Assembly: GCA_014377445.1 (NCBI GenBank)
Contig: JACMPP010000016.1
Location: 1 to 64,000 of the forward strand
Direction: 5' to 3'
Length of the DNA stretch: 64,000 nucleotides
DNA from: Oligoflexus sp.
GTDB taxonomy: Bacteria > Bdellovibrionota_B > Oligoflexia > Oligoflexales > Oligoflexaceae
Made by a program: the position numbers and the translations under genes. Positions 50,686 through 59,572 of this stretch are shown here, piece by piece. Within the stretch, counting starts at the first letter, position 1, and the number at the start of each line of letters is the position of its first letter. The notes under the pieces are model-generated. The model was not told where the DNA came from. It saw only the letters and a list, made by a program, of their open reading frames with translations, and ran no database searches.

Positions 50686-51648
50686 ATGGCCAAGATTCCC
50701 CACCTTTTTGTTATAGACCCGATCGAATCGCTCAACTTTGCGCTCGATTCGAGTCTTCGTATCGCTCGCGCACTGCGCAGCCTTGGCCACGAAACATTTA
50801 TCTGCACTCCGGGTCAAATTGAATGGGCGAGCCGTGATGGCTGCGCCGTCGCCTATGCGCAAGAACTTCGTTCTACAGAAGCCGATGTCAGCCAGTACCA
50901 GCTGCAGCCTGAAAGGCGCCTTCGCCTCGATCATTTCCGCGCGATTCACATGCGCAAGGATCCGCCTTACGATCTCGCTTATATTGCCTGCACCTGGCTG
51001 CTCGACAGCGCGGCGAAGGCCGGCGTGAAGGTACTCAACAATCCACGCGCGCTTCGTGACTACAACGAAAAGCTGAGTATTTTTCAATTTCCCGAAACGA
51101 TTCAAGATGGCCTTTTGTCAGCGGATGCACGCCATCTCCTGGATTTTCTAGTCGAGGAAGCGCATGGCGACGCTGTTCTGAAACCTCTTACTCTCTTCGG
51201 AGGAAGAGGCGTTTTAAGATTAAATCTGGTCACGCAATCGAAGGCGGAAATTCTTGCCCTGCTCGAAACCGAGACGAGCAAAGGACTCGAGTATCGATTG
51301 ATGCAGCCTTTTGATAGGCGCATTTTCGATGGCGAAGTGCGTGTCTTCACCGCACGTGGTCATGCCGTATCCTGGTGTTTGAAAAAACCGCACGGCGATA
51401 ATTTCCTGGCGAACACGCGCTCGGGGGCGACTCTAGAACCTTATAATCCATCGCCACGCGAAGTTCTTCTCGTCGAAGGCATAGCGGCGAAGCTGATGAT
51501 CGACGGGATTTACTTCCTGGGATTTGATTTGATCGGGGGCAATGTCTCAGAAATCAATCTCACGAGCCCTCGCCTTCTGCAGGCTAGCGACGAGAACAGT
51601 GAACCCTATAATCGCATCGCGACCCTGCTCGACCAAGACTTACGCTAA
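50686..51648 (+). CDS. gshB: Glutathione-synthetase-like ATP-grasp ligase (GshB family)
   Basis: 320 residues from the ATG at 50686; upstream in-frame sequence has no family similarity. The layout matches GshB: N-terminal domain with FVIDPIESLNFALDSSLRIA, then MRKDPPYDLAYIACTWLLD, NNPRALRDYNEKL and PETIQDG. The ATP-grasp part has AVLKPLTLFGGRGVLRL, the loop FDGEVRVFTARGHAVSWCLK, and metal-ligand strand FLGFDLIGGNVSEINLTSPR. GshB joins gamma-glutamylcysteine and glycine. No gshA is seen, so a related peptide ligase is an alternative. Confidence 0.88.
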   Translation: MAKIPHLFVIDPIESLNFALDSSLRIARALRSLGHETFICTPGQIEWASRDGCAVAYAQELRSTEADVSQYQLQPERRLRLDHFRAIHMRKDPPYDLAYIACTWLLDSAAKAGVKVLNNPRALRDYNEKLSIFQFPETIQDGLLSADARHLLDFLVEEAHGDAVLKPLTLFGGRGVLRLNLVTQSKAEILALLETETSKGLEYRLMQPFDRRIFDGEVRVFTARGHAVSWCLKKPHGDNFLANTRSGATLEPYNPSPREVLLVEGIAAKLMIDGIYFLGFDLIGGNVSEINLTSPRLLQASDENSEPYNRIATLLDQDLR

Positions 51649-51689
51649 ACATTATCAAGATAATTACCCTTGAGTATCAGGAACTTGGC

Positions 51690-51711
51690 CCCCTCACTAT
51701 AAAGTAAGGGG
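51690..51711 (+). other. Hairpin upstream of the LysM lipoprotein gene
   Basis: CCCCTCACT and AGTAAGGGG flank ATAA, with one mismatch, 50 bases before the GTG start. There is no T tract, so it could be a 5' leader structure. A separate 12-base palindrome TTATCAAGATAA lies at 51652-51663. Confidence 0.35.
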
Positions 51712-51761
51712 CGGATCGGCCGACAGATATCCCAAGTTTTCTTGATTCAGGGGGTTATTCC

Positions 51762-52760
51762 GTGAAATTAGTCAAAGGCATCCGTACACTCGCACTTTCC
51801 GCTCTATTGTTCACCGGCAGCAGTTGCACCAGTGACGGGACAGAAGAACCAGTCGATTCTGTCGAAGAAGAAAATCGCGTACCAGATCAAGGCGAAGAAG
51901 TTGTCGATAGCGAATTGCCATCACCCGAAGCTGCATCAGTAGAGGCTCAACAAGGTGTAGAATCGATCGACTCGAATAGTTCAGCCGAAGTTCAAGGACT
52001 TTCCTCTGAGCAACAACTCGCAGTCGACGAAAGCGCTAACGCCGTTCAAAACGGTGCAGGCCAAGAAGTTGCCGCTACTCCAGTGCCCGGTGCTGAAAAC
52101 GCTTCAGCATCACCTGCACTTCCAGAAGCTCCCGTGGCACCAATCGCACAAGCTGAAGCGCCAATCGCTTCTCCAGCTCTTCCGCCAGAGGAAGTCGCTC
52201 CTGCCGATTCAATCCCTACAATCGCTGACGTTGTTGCTGATTCCGAAGCCACACACGCCGACGCGGTTCCAACAAAAACTAAAAAAGCCAAGAAAAGCAA
52301 TGGCGGTAAACATAGAGCAGCCAAGGCCCCGGTCCTCAGCGGCAATGAGAAGGTCTACATTGTTCAACCTGGCGATACACTGGGCAGTATCTCGACAACT
52401 CTCTACGGTTCTTCAGGCCAGTGGAAAAACTTGGCTGATTTGAACGGCCTCGGCTCCGAAGGCCGCATCTTTCCTGGCGACGCGATCAAGTACGCAGCGA
52501 GCGAAGCCACAGCTGCTTTCGAAGCTCGTTATGACGGTCTCGCAAAAGCCAGCGTAACTGTCGAAAAAGGCGACACCTTGTCGAAGATCGCAACCCGCGT
52601 CATGGGCCAGGCTTCCTTTTGGAAACTGCTCTGGCGCTGGAACGAAACAGCTTTGCAAGATCCTAATAAAATCGCTGTTGGCATGACCCTTCAGTACGTC
52701 GCTGCCAAAGACCTCGAGACAGCAAGTTCGGCTGCTCCGGAAGCAGCTGCTGCTCACTAA
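51762..52760 (+). CDS. Putative lipoprotein with two LysM domains
   Basis: 332 residues from a GTG at 51762, seven bases after a GGGGG ribosome site. The signal peptide ends GSSC (Cys22), an imperfect lipobox. A disordered Glu/Ala/Pro-rich stretch to residue 185 ends in a basic patch (TKKAKKSNGGKHRAAKAP). Two LysM peptidoglycan-binding modules follow: EKVYIVQPGDTLGSISTTLY (about 196-245) and SVTVEKGDTLSKIATRVMG (about 265-315). The second has the KLLWRWNETALQDPNKIAVG sequence common in LysM proteins. It has no catalytic domain. It probably ties the outer membrane to the wall; the matrixin-like gene follows on the same strand. Confidence 0.88.
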   Translation: MKLVKGIRTLALSALLFTGSSCTSDGTEEPVDSVEEENRVPDQGEEVVDSELPSPEAASVEAQQGVESIDSNSSAEVQGLSSEQQLAVDESANAVQNGAGQEVAATPVPGAENASASPALPEAPVAPIAQAEAPIASPALPPEEVAPADSIPTIADVVADSEATHADAVPTKTKKAKKSNGGKHRAAKAPVLSGNEKVYIVQPGDTLGSISTTLYGSSGQWKNLADLNGLGSEGRIFPGDAIKYAASEATAAFEARYDGLAKASVTVEKGDTLSKIATRVMGQASFWKLLWRWNETALQDPNKIAVGMTLQYVAAKDLETASSAAPEAAAAH

Positions 52761-52869
52761 GAATTTACATCTCTCTGAGATTATTGGTTTATTGAAGACA
52801 ACTCAAGATCGTCCACTTTAGTCACGATAAGGGCTTTGTCCAAGTGATCAGGTATTCAGGAGACCTTCC

Positions 52870-53745
52870 ATGACGGCTTTAGTCGGTAAGTATCTTGGTG
52901 GTGTATTAGGAATCGGATTTATCTTTTCAAGCTTTGTGGCTTGCGGGACCGGTCTCTATAAAGTCTCCGTGAAGGAAGACTACGATACCAGCAAGATGGC
53001 AGCAGCGAATCCTTCGTCGGTGGATAAAGCCTCGACACAGTACGGGATCCACGCTCCTCATGGCTGGCAGAAGTTACCAATTCCTTTCCGTTTCGACCCG
53101 GCCCTCGGTGAGAATCAAAAGATTCAGCTGATGGCGGCGATGAAAAGATGGGAATGGGCTACGGGTAAACAACTCTGGTCCTACGATGGTATCCATACCG
53201 GAGTCAGCGGAGATAGCTTTAAGGATCTCTATAGCTCGCTTGGCGATAACGTGAATGGCAACTACCTCGACACCAATTGGGAAAAGACCAAAAAACCCGA
53301 TTATGTCCTTGCCACAACGATATGGAGCAACGGGGCTGATTATTCGACCGTAACCAAAGCGGACCTTCGTTTCAATAACGAGTATTATGTGATTGGTGAC
53401 AGTTTCGAAGTCAAAGCCGACGGCAAGAAAGAAGTCGTTGATATGCAGTCCCTGGCTCTTCATGAGCTCGGTCACCTGCTCGGACTCGGCCATGTCGATG
53501 AAGACGTAGACTCCTTGTCCATTATGAATCCCACGCTCTTTATCGGCGAGGGTCTTTCGACCCGCAAACTGGCAAAGAGTGATATTGAACGCATCCAACA
53601 GATCTACGGATGCAACGGCGATGCCTGCAACGTCGGTGGCCTGATGAAGGCCCAAGACGAGAAGAACTGGGATAGCCTGGCATTAATCGCCAAACAATGG
53701 GTCGAAGGAGCCGCAAAAGTGTCTCCACCCCTTCAACTTCATTGA
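52870..53745 (+). CDS. Matrixin-like metzincin lipoprotein
   Basis: 291 residues; CAGGAGA precedes the ATG. Lipobox FVAC at Cys25. The zinc site is the full metzincin consensus HELGHLLGLGH (198-208), followed by the Met-turn Met219 in SIMNP, as in matrixins (M10). No cysteine-switch propeptide motif PRCGxPD is visible, so it may be controlled in another way. The C-terminal 60 residues hold two cysteines (YGCNGDACN) that could form a disulfide. It is likely periplasmic or surface exposed. Substrate unknown. A strong terminator follows. Confidence 0.9.
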   Translation: MTALVGKYLGGVLGIGFIFSSFVACGTGLYKVSVKEDYDTSKMAAANPSSVDKASTQYGIHAPHGWQKLPIPFRFDPALGENQKIQLMAAMKRWEWATGKQLWSYDGIHTGVSGDSFKDLYSSLGDNVNGNYLDTNWEKTKKPDYVLATTIWSNGADYSTVTKADLRFNNEYYVIGDSFEVKADGKKEVVDMQSLALHELGHLLGLGHVDEDVDSLSIMNPTLFIGEGLSTRKLAKSDIERIQQIYGCNGDACNVGGLMKAQDEKNWDSLALIAKQWVEGAAKVSPPLQLH

Positions 53746-53770
53746 TTTAATCCTTCTGAATTACCTTAGG

Positions 53771-53798
53771 CGGCGGCTCATTAGAGTCGCCGTTTTTT
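53771..53798 (+). terminator. Intrinsic terminator of the matrixin-like gene
   Basis: A nine-base-pair stem CGGCGGCTC/GAGTCGCCG with one wobble and an ATTA loop, followed by six T. The rest of the gap to valS (53799-53982) is GC-rich without a clear gene; TATAGT at 53941 could be a -10 element. Confidence 0.85.
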
Positions 53799-53982
53799 CT
53801 TTTGCGTATGGCAAAAGCCGCAGCCTTCTTAAAAAACGCCCCAAGGCGCGTGCTTTTGGCTTGCCAATCGATTCCCGGTCCCCACCCTGCCCCCGCCCTT
53901 TCTCAACCAAAATTTCGTCGACCTAGGCCCCTTCAGGACCTATAGTGTTTCGGAACTTGGTGCCAAAAGGAGTCTGCTCCCG

Positions 53983-56655
53983 ATGATTGAATTAGATTCA
54001 ACCTACGAACACAAAAGCTATGAAAAGAAGTGGTACGACTACTGCGTTGATCACAAATTATTTCATGCACCGGTCGATAACACACGTAAGCCCTTTACGA
54101 TCCTCATGCCGCCGCCTAACGTGACGTCTCAGCTTCACATGGGCCACGGCCTTGGTTATTCCATTCAAGACCTTTTCAGCCGCTGGCAGCGCATGAAAGG
54201 CCTTAATGTCTGCTGGTTGCCAGGGACCGATCACGCGGGTATCGCCACCCAGATGATGGTTGAGAAAGATCTTGAGAAGGAAGGCACGCACCGCCGCGCG
54301 ATGGGTCGTGAAAAATTCTTCGAACGCCTGACTTCCTGGAAAGAGAAGTACGGCGGCATGATTCTCGATCAGTTTAAAACCCTTGGTTTTAGCTGCGATT
54401 GGGAACGCCTTGCCTATACGATGGATCCGAAACTTTCGGAGGCGGTTCGTCACGTTTTTGTCGAACTCTACAACGAGGGTTTGATTTATCGCGGCGAACG
54501 TCTGGTGAACTGGGACACCGTTCTCCAAACCGCCATCTCCGACGATGAAGTCGAAAGCAAGGAAATCCAGGGCATTCTCTACTTCTATCGCTATCCGATC
54601 GACGGCAGCGATGAGCAGATTCCGATCGCGACAACGCGTCCCGAAACGATGCTGGGTGACACTGCAGTTGCCGTGAATGCGGAAGACGAGCGTTTCAAAC
54701 ACCTGCTTGGTAAAATGGTGCGCCTGCCCTTTACCAATCGTCTGATCCCTATTATTGCCGACGATTATGTTAAGAGTGAATTCGGTACCGGCGCGGTAAA
54801 AATCACCCCCGCGCACGATCCAAACGACTTTGAAATTGGCAAACGACACAACCTTCCTTTTATCAACATCATGACCGTGACTGGTACGATGGCCGACAAC
54901 ACGCCTGCACCCTTCAAGGGCCAGGATCGTTTTGTTGCCCGTAAGGAAGTGATCAAGCAGATGAAAGCATTGGGACTTTTCGACGAAGAAAAGTCTTACA
55001 AGACCACCGTACCTCACTCGGAACGCAGCAAGACTGTGATCGAGCCGCGCCTGAGTCTTCAGTGGTATGTGAAGATGCAGGAGCTCGCCAAGCCTGCGGC
55101 TGACGCCGCACGAAGCGATGAACTGCAATTCCATCCGGATCTCTGGAAGAAGACGTATCTTTACTGGCTCGACAACATTCAAGACTGGTGTATTTCGCGC
55201 CAACTCTGGTGGGGCCATCGCATTCCAATCTGGTATTGCAATGCTTGTCCGGGCGTGACCACCGGCATGACGGATCCCACCGCCTGCCAAGAATGTGGGT
55301 CGAAGGATATTCGTCAGGACGAAGATGTTCTAGACACCTGGTTCTCAAGCTGGCTCTGGCCTTTGAGCCCCTTCAACTGGCCGGCTGACGATAAGAAGGA
55401 TGAGGAAACCCTCGAATACTTCAACCCCACCGATGTTCTCGTGACAGCCCCGGAAATTATTTTCCTTTGGGTTGCGCGTATGGTGATGGCGAATTTGAAG
55501 TTCAAAAATCGTTTGCCCTTCAAACACGTTTACTTCAACGCCACGGTTTGTGACAAACAGGGCCGGAAGTTTTCGAAGACTTTGGGTAACGGTATCGATC
55601 CTCTCGACGTCATCGCGAAGCACGGGGCCGATGCGGTTCGTTTCACAGCCATCAGTCTCGCGCCCCTTGGCGGGCGAGTGAAAATGGACGTTGACGATTT
55701 TGATAATGGCGCTCGTTTCGTCAATAAAATCTGGAACGCCGCGCGCATGGTCTTCCAACATCTTGAGCCGAATCAGCAGCTGCCGAGGATCCAGGATCTG
55801 ACGCTGACGCTCTCTGAAAAGTGGCTTATTCAACGTCTGCGTGAGACCTCAGTCAAGGTCGATACTCACCTCGTTGACTATCGTGTGAATGATGCTGTTG
55901 AAGAAGTCTATCACTTCATCTGGGGTGCGTTCTGCGACTGGGGACTTGAATGCGCAAAAATCGATTTGGCAGCGGGCGCAAAACCGGCCGACAAACTCCG
56001 CGCGCTTTCTGTTCTCGTCTATGTCTTTGATGGAGCCCTGCGCCTCGCCCATCCGATAATGCCTTTTGTAACGGAAGAACTCTGGCAGAAAATGCCCGCT
56101 CATCCAAGCTGGGGCCCGCGTCCAGTCAGCATTTGCGTAGCAGCCTTCCCGACTGCCGAAATGATTCCGGACTTCGCGACAGATGCGGCCCAATGGAAAA
56201 CGATCCAGGATATCATCAGTGGTATTCGTTCGGTTCGTTCGCAGATGGGACTTTCTCCGAAGCAAGAACTCCCCGCGCATATTCGTGTCGATGCCTCTCT
56301 CGCTGCTGTCGTGGCTTCCGCGAGTGATTGGATTCAGCGTCTCGCTAAAGCTGATAAGGTGATTTCCGGAGTGGATGTCAAACGTCCTGGCCAGTCCCTA
56401 ACCGCTGTTGGCCAAGGCTTTGAAGTCTACCTCCCGGTTGAGGGGCTTATCGATGTCGAGAAGGAAAGGATTCGCCTGAGCACCGAGGAGCAACGCATCA
56501 AAAAGATTCTGGTCGGCATCGCCTCCAAACTCGACAATCAGAGTTTTGTGGATCGTGCTCCGGAAGATGTGCTGGAACAAACTCGTGCCCAACGCGCGAA
56601 CATGGAAGAGCAAGTCAGTGCGATCATCCGCAATTTAAAGGCTTTGGAAGCTTAA
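53983..56655 (+). CDS. valS: Valyl-tRNA synthetase
   Basis: 890 residues, class I synthetase. The HIGH motif is HMGHG in PPPNVTSQLHMGHGL, and WLPGTDHAGIATQ is typical of ValS. The editing domain has TTRPETMLGDTAVAV and PAHDPNDFEIG. CISRQLWWGHRIPIWYC follows, and the KMSKS motif is KFSKT in GRKFSKTLGNGIDP. The C-terminal coiled coil (VEKERIRLSTEEQRIKKILV) is present. Length matches the bacterial enzyme. It is monocistronic with a strong terminator. Confidence 0.98.
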   Translation: MIELDSTYEHKSYEKKWYDYCVDHKLFHAPVDNTRKPFTILMPPPNVTSQLHMGHGLGYSIQDLFSRWQRMKGLNVCWLPGTDHAGIATQMMVEKDLEKEGTHRRAMGREKFFERLTSWKEKYGGMILDQFKTLGFSCDWERLAYTMDPKLSEAVRHVFVELYNEGLIYRGERLVNWDTVLQTAISDDEVESKEIQGILYFYRYPIDGSDEQIPIATTRPETMLGDTAVAVNAEDERFKHLLGKMVRLPFTNRLIPIIADDYVKSEFGTGAVKITPAHDPNDFEIGKRHNLPFINIMTVTGTMADNTPAPFKGQDRFVARKEVIKQMKALGLFDEEKSYKTTVPHSERSKTVIEPRLSLQWYVKMQELAKPAADAARSDELQFHPDLWKKTYLYWLDNIQDWCISRQLWWGHRIPIWYCNACPGVTTGMTDPTACQECGSKDIRQDEDVLDTWFSSWLWPLSPFNWPADDKKDEETLEYFNPTDVLVTAPEIIFLWVARMVMANLKFKNRLPFKHVYFNATVCDKQGRKFSKTLGNGIDPLDVIAKHGADAVRFTAISLAPLGGRVKMDVDDFDNGARFVNKIWNAARMVFQHLEPNQQLPRIQDLTLTLSEKWLIQRLRETSVKVDTHLVDYRVNDAVEEVYHFIWGAFCDWGLECAKIDLAAGAKPADKLRALSVLVYVFDGALRLAHPIMPFVTEELWQKMPAHPSWGPRPVSICVAAFPTAEMIPDFATDAAQWKTIQDIISGIRSVRSQMGLSPKQELPAHIRVDASLAAVVASASDWIQRLAKADKVISGVDVKRPGQSLTAVGQGFEVYLPVEGLIDVEKERIRLSTEEQRIKKILVGIASKLDNQSFVDRAPEDVLEQTRAQRANMEEQVSAIIRNLKALEA

Positions 56656-56665
56656 ATATTTTCGT

Positions 56666-56705
56666 AAAAAAACGGCCAGGATGGTGAATCATCCTGGCCG
56701 TTTTT
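56666..56705. terminator. Bidirectional terminator between valS and the aminotransferase gene
   Basis: A 14-base-pair stem AACGGCCAGGATG/CATCCTGGCCGTT around GTGAAT, with seven A on the left and five T on the right. It serves both convergent genes. Confidence 0.93.
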
Positions 56706-56718
56706 ATCTGTTGGGGAG

Positions 56719-57966
56719 TCAAGCGAGAGAAATGACGGCTTGTTTGATAAGCGGTAAGGCTTCCTGCCAATCCTTTTCAGGAAAGTTGAGGGCAGGTGTA
56801 AGCGAGATGCCCTCACCGAAGGAGCCACTTGCCAATGCTATGACACCCAAGGGCCGCAGCCGATCCATAAGCACCGCACCCAGACCTTTTTCATCGAGCT
56901 CAAGACCGATCATAAGTCCTTGACCCCTTACATCCTTCACGTGAGGAAGACCGATCAACTCACGCTTGAGATCGGCTTGCATCACTTCACCAAAATTCAT
57001 CGAGCGTTCAACCAAGCCCTCTGTGACGATGGCCTGAAGGGTTGCGAGCCCGAGCCGGCAGCTCAGCGGGTGACCGAAGAAAGTTCCTGTGTGCAGCGCC
57101 TCACCTTGGTTTTGAGGCCAGGCGTCCATTACGTCCCCACGACCGAAACAAGCCGAGAGGGGCAGACCGCCCCCCAAAGCTTTGCCAAGGCAGATAAGAT
57201 CCGCTTCGACAGCAAAGGCAGAACTTAGAGTTCCGATACGACCGAGGCCTGTGAAGACTTCGTCAAAAATGAGAAGCACAGATTTCGCACGACAGAGTTC
57301 GGCCAGGGAGGAAAGCCAGGCGAGCGGCGGAACACGAATGCCCGCGCGCCCTTGAATGGCTTCAACAATGATAGCTGCGGTGCCGAAGCCCGCTTTCTTT
57401 TGTTGATCAATCGCTTCTTCCACCTGGGCCATCGGACAAGCATATTCGACTTCCGTGACCAGATGCGAAGGCATCCATTCGACGAAAGGCGCCTTGAAAT
57501 CGGCGCGTGAGGTGAGAGGAAGGATGCCTAAGTCGAGGCCGTGATAGCCGTCTTTAAAACAAATGAAACCTGAGCGTTTTGTGGCGATTTGAGCCGTTTT
57601 TACCGCGATCTCAACTGCCTGGCCCCCACTCAAGGCGAGAGCGCCCCGATTGAGGCGTTGCGGCAGTTGCTGCCCCAGATATTCAAGCAGAAGAATTTTG
57701 TCGATGGATGGATAAACATCACCCATGCCGTGGATGATCGCCGACTCATCGCTGAAACTGCGTTCGAATACAGCCCGCTGCGTGGGATTGTTGTGACCGA
57801 GGGCCGTGACGCCGAAACCTGCGCAAAGATCAATATATTCGCGGCCCTCAGCATCCCAAATACGCGAGCCTTTGGCTCGCGCAAAAACCAGGGCTGGCTC
57901 AGCTGCCTGGTAAGTTGAGTCGCGACACTCCCACTTCTGCAGCTTCTGCATCCACTCGTGATTCAA
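56719..57966 (-). CDS. Class III PLP-dependent aminotransferase
   Basis: 415 residues. Fold-type I, class III: cofactor phosphate region SGGQAVEIAVKTA in place of the usual SGSEA, KDGYHG (138-143), Asp235 in FDEVFTGLGR, and Schiff-base Lys262 in CLGKALGGGLPLSA. HTGTFFGHPLSCRLGLATL follows. The family includes 4-aminobutyrate, acetylornithine and beta-alanine transaminases and glutamate-1-semialdehyde mutase. I cannot assign a substrate. It starts one base after the queE stop, an unusual partner. Confidence 0.92.
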   Translation of the reverse strand: MNHEWMQKLQKWECRDSTYQAAEPALVFARAKGSRIWDAEGREYIDLCAGFGVTALGHNNPTQRAVFERSFSDESAIIHGMGDVYPSIDKILLLEYLGQQLPQRLNRGALALSGGQAVEIAVKTAQIATKRSGFICFKDGYHGLDLGILPLTSRADFKAPFVEWMPSHLVTEVEYACPMAQVEEAIDQQKKAGFGTAAIIVEAIQGRAGIRVPPLAWLSSLAELCRAKSVLLIFDEVFTGLGRIGTLSSAFAVEADLICLGKALGGGLPLSACFGRGDVMDAWPQNQGEALHTGTFFGHPLSCRLGLATLQAIVTEGLVERSMNFGEVMQADLKRELIGLPHVKDVRGQGLMIGLELDEKGLGAVLMDRLRPLGVIALASGSFGEGISLTPALNFPEKDWQEALPLIKQAVISLA

Positions 57967-57967
57967 G

Positions 57968-58624
57968 TCACACCCCTTTAGCTGTGGGTTTCCATATGTA
58001 TTTATGCTGTTGAAGATTGAGACGAACGCGGCTCAGCTTGTCTTCGAGTATCCACTCGACCAGGAGCTGAGGCTGAAGGAGGCCGAAAGCCGTGGAGAAC
58101 AAGACATTGAAGCGGGTATCCAGGTGTTCCATACGAACCAGATTTCGGGCCCATTCGTAGTCATTGCGATCAGCTATGACAAATTTGATTTCGTCCGTCG
58201 GCTTAAGAAACTGAAGATTGGCGTAGTGATTCCGGCTTTCCATATTGGAGCCAGGACATTTCAAATCCATAATGATGTGGATTTGGGGAGCCAGATGCTC
58301 GACCGATTCGGATCCGCTGGTTTCGATCATGACCTTGAAACCTTCGTCTACCAGCTCTTTCATGAGCTCTATGCAACCCTCTTGAGCCAGAGGTTCGCCA
58401 CCCGTGAGTTCGACGAGGGGAATCGCATAGGCCCGGATTTGGGCCTTAATCTCATCGTGGGTCATCGATTGTCCGCCCTTGAAGCCGTAGACGGTATCGC
58501 ACCAGCGGCAACGAAGAGGACAGCCCGTGAGGCGCACAAAGGTACAGGGCCAGCCGGCATAGGCCGCTTCTCCTTGCACACTCTGATATATCTCAGATAT
58601 CACTAGAGAGCTTCGCGTAGACAT
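57968..58624 (-). CDS. queE: 7-carboxy-7-deazaguanine synthase QueE
   Basis: 218 residues, a radical-SAM enzyme. The N-terminus EIYQSVQGEAAYAGWPCTFV leads to the cluster motif CPLRCRWC (Cys35, Cys39, Cys42; C-x3-C-x2-C). VELTGGEPLAQ and MIETSGS follow. The family motif IIMDLKCPGS and IKFVIADRNDY identify QueE. It makes the 7-deazaguanine core used by queA in queuosine synthesis. queD and queC are not in the window. It is divergent from the membrane protein gene. Confidence 0.96.
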   Translation of the reverse strand: MSTRSSLVISEIYQSVQGEAAYAGWPCTFVRLTGCPLRCRWCDTVYGFKGGQSMTHDEIKAQIRAYAIPLVELTGGEPLAQEGCIELMKELVDEGFKVMIETSGSESVEHLAPQIHIIMDLKCPGSNMESRNHYANLQFLKPTDEIKFVIADRNDYEWARNLVRMEHLDTRFNVLFSTAFGLLQPQLLVEWILEDKLSRVRLNLQQHKYIWKPTAKGV

Positions 58625-58650
58625 ATCTTCTGCTCATATTGGGACAGTCA

Positions 58651-59568
58651 ATGGAGAACTCAGGGCCATCCAGCTCAAATAAGAAAATCGAAATGAATCC
58701 TATTCATCCATGGAAGAGAGCTTGGCAAACCCTGAAGGCCATTTGGCCACAGTTGGTTTATATCAGCCTCGTATGCATGTCCATACCCCAGTATCTTCTC
58801 TTTTATTTTTCGAGCCGCAGGGCCTTTGACCTGGGTCAAGCCTTTGAAATCAAACAGGCGATTTCATTTGAGAATGCGCTGGGTGTCCTACAGGACTTCG
58901 CATTTCACTACATCAGTGTCGGGTGGTTGGTGTGCGTCCTGTTTCTGCTCGGGTGTTTTACCGCCGTTGCGCTTTGCCTGCAGGTTGCGCGCTCTGAACC
59001 GCGTTCGCTGAATGCGGCCCTCAAATCAGGGGCCCAGGGGCTCTTCCCCAAAGGCCTGGCCTTTCTCTTCGGTGGCTTGCTCCTGAGCCTTTTGCTTCTG
59101 AATATATCGATTCAGATCTTCCCGGGATCCATCGTTCGCTTCCTCGCCATGGTCTCGGGCGTATTGCTTTCCGCTCTACCCACCTTGATGGTCCTGGATC
59201 GTCAGAAGCCCATGAATGCCTTCAAAAACGCTTTGTTTTTGGACTACGTAAGCTTTACGGGAATGTCGAAGTGGTCGGTGTTTTTTCTCCTGCTCACGTT
59301 TCAGCTCCTGGCCTTTAACGCTGTCGCTCTTTTGGAATGGCTCAACTCCTACATTCTTGAGATCGATGTCCACCTGCATATAAGTCGCGAGCTCTTGTTT
59401 CAACCCTCCGCCGCATTTCCTTTCGGCAAATGGGTGTGGTTGACCGAAGGTATATTTTCGCTGGGCTTGGCTTTTATTACGATGGCATTTGTGGTTTTAA
59501 ACACCAGCTTCGTCTATGAGCTCTATCGCAGGAACAGCTTGGGGCGAACGATTTCCGTCGCCGCGTGA
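58651..59568 (+). CDS. Polytopic membrane protein of unknown function
   Basis: About 305 residues from the ATG at 58651 (TTG at 58639 and ATG at 58693 are alternatives). Five to six hydrophobic segments: near residues 33-52, 90-110, 133-155, 165-180, 215-235 and 270-290. No conserved catalytic residue is evident. The layout resembles small inner-membrane proteins with an amphipathic N-terminus (HPWKRAWQTLKAIW), as in the DUF4013/glycerophosphoryl-membrane-domain group, but I cannot assign a family. It lies alone between queE and the lipoate-ligase-like gene. Confidence 0.7.
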   Translation: MENSGPSSSNKKIEMNPIHPWKRAWQTLKAIWPQLVYISLVCMSIPQYLLFYFSSRRAFDLGQAFEIKQAISFENALGVLQDFAFHYISVGWLVCVLFLLGCFTAVALCLQVARSEPRSLNAALKSGAQGLFPKGLAFLFGGLLLSLLLLNISIQIFPGSIVRFLAMVSGVLLSALPTLMVLDRQKPMNAFKNALFLDYVSFTGMSKWSVFFLLLTFQLLAFNAVALLEWLNSYILEIDVHLHISRELLFQPSAAFPFGKWVWLTEGIFSLGLAFITMAFVVLNTSFVYELYRRNSLGRTISVAA

Positions 59569-59572
59569 AACG

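Noticed and set aside
54058-55290. 410-codon open frame on the minus strand opposite valS
   Set aside because: It is wholly antisense to a well-supported gene, has no family motif or ribosome site, and its composition mirrors the sense codon usage.
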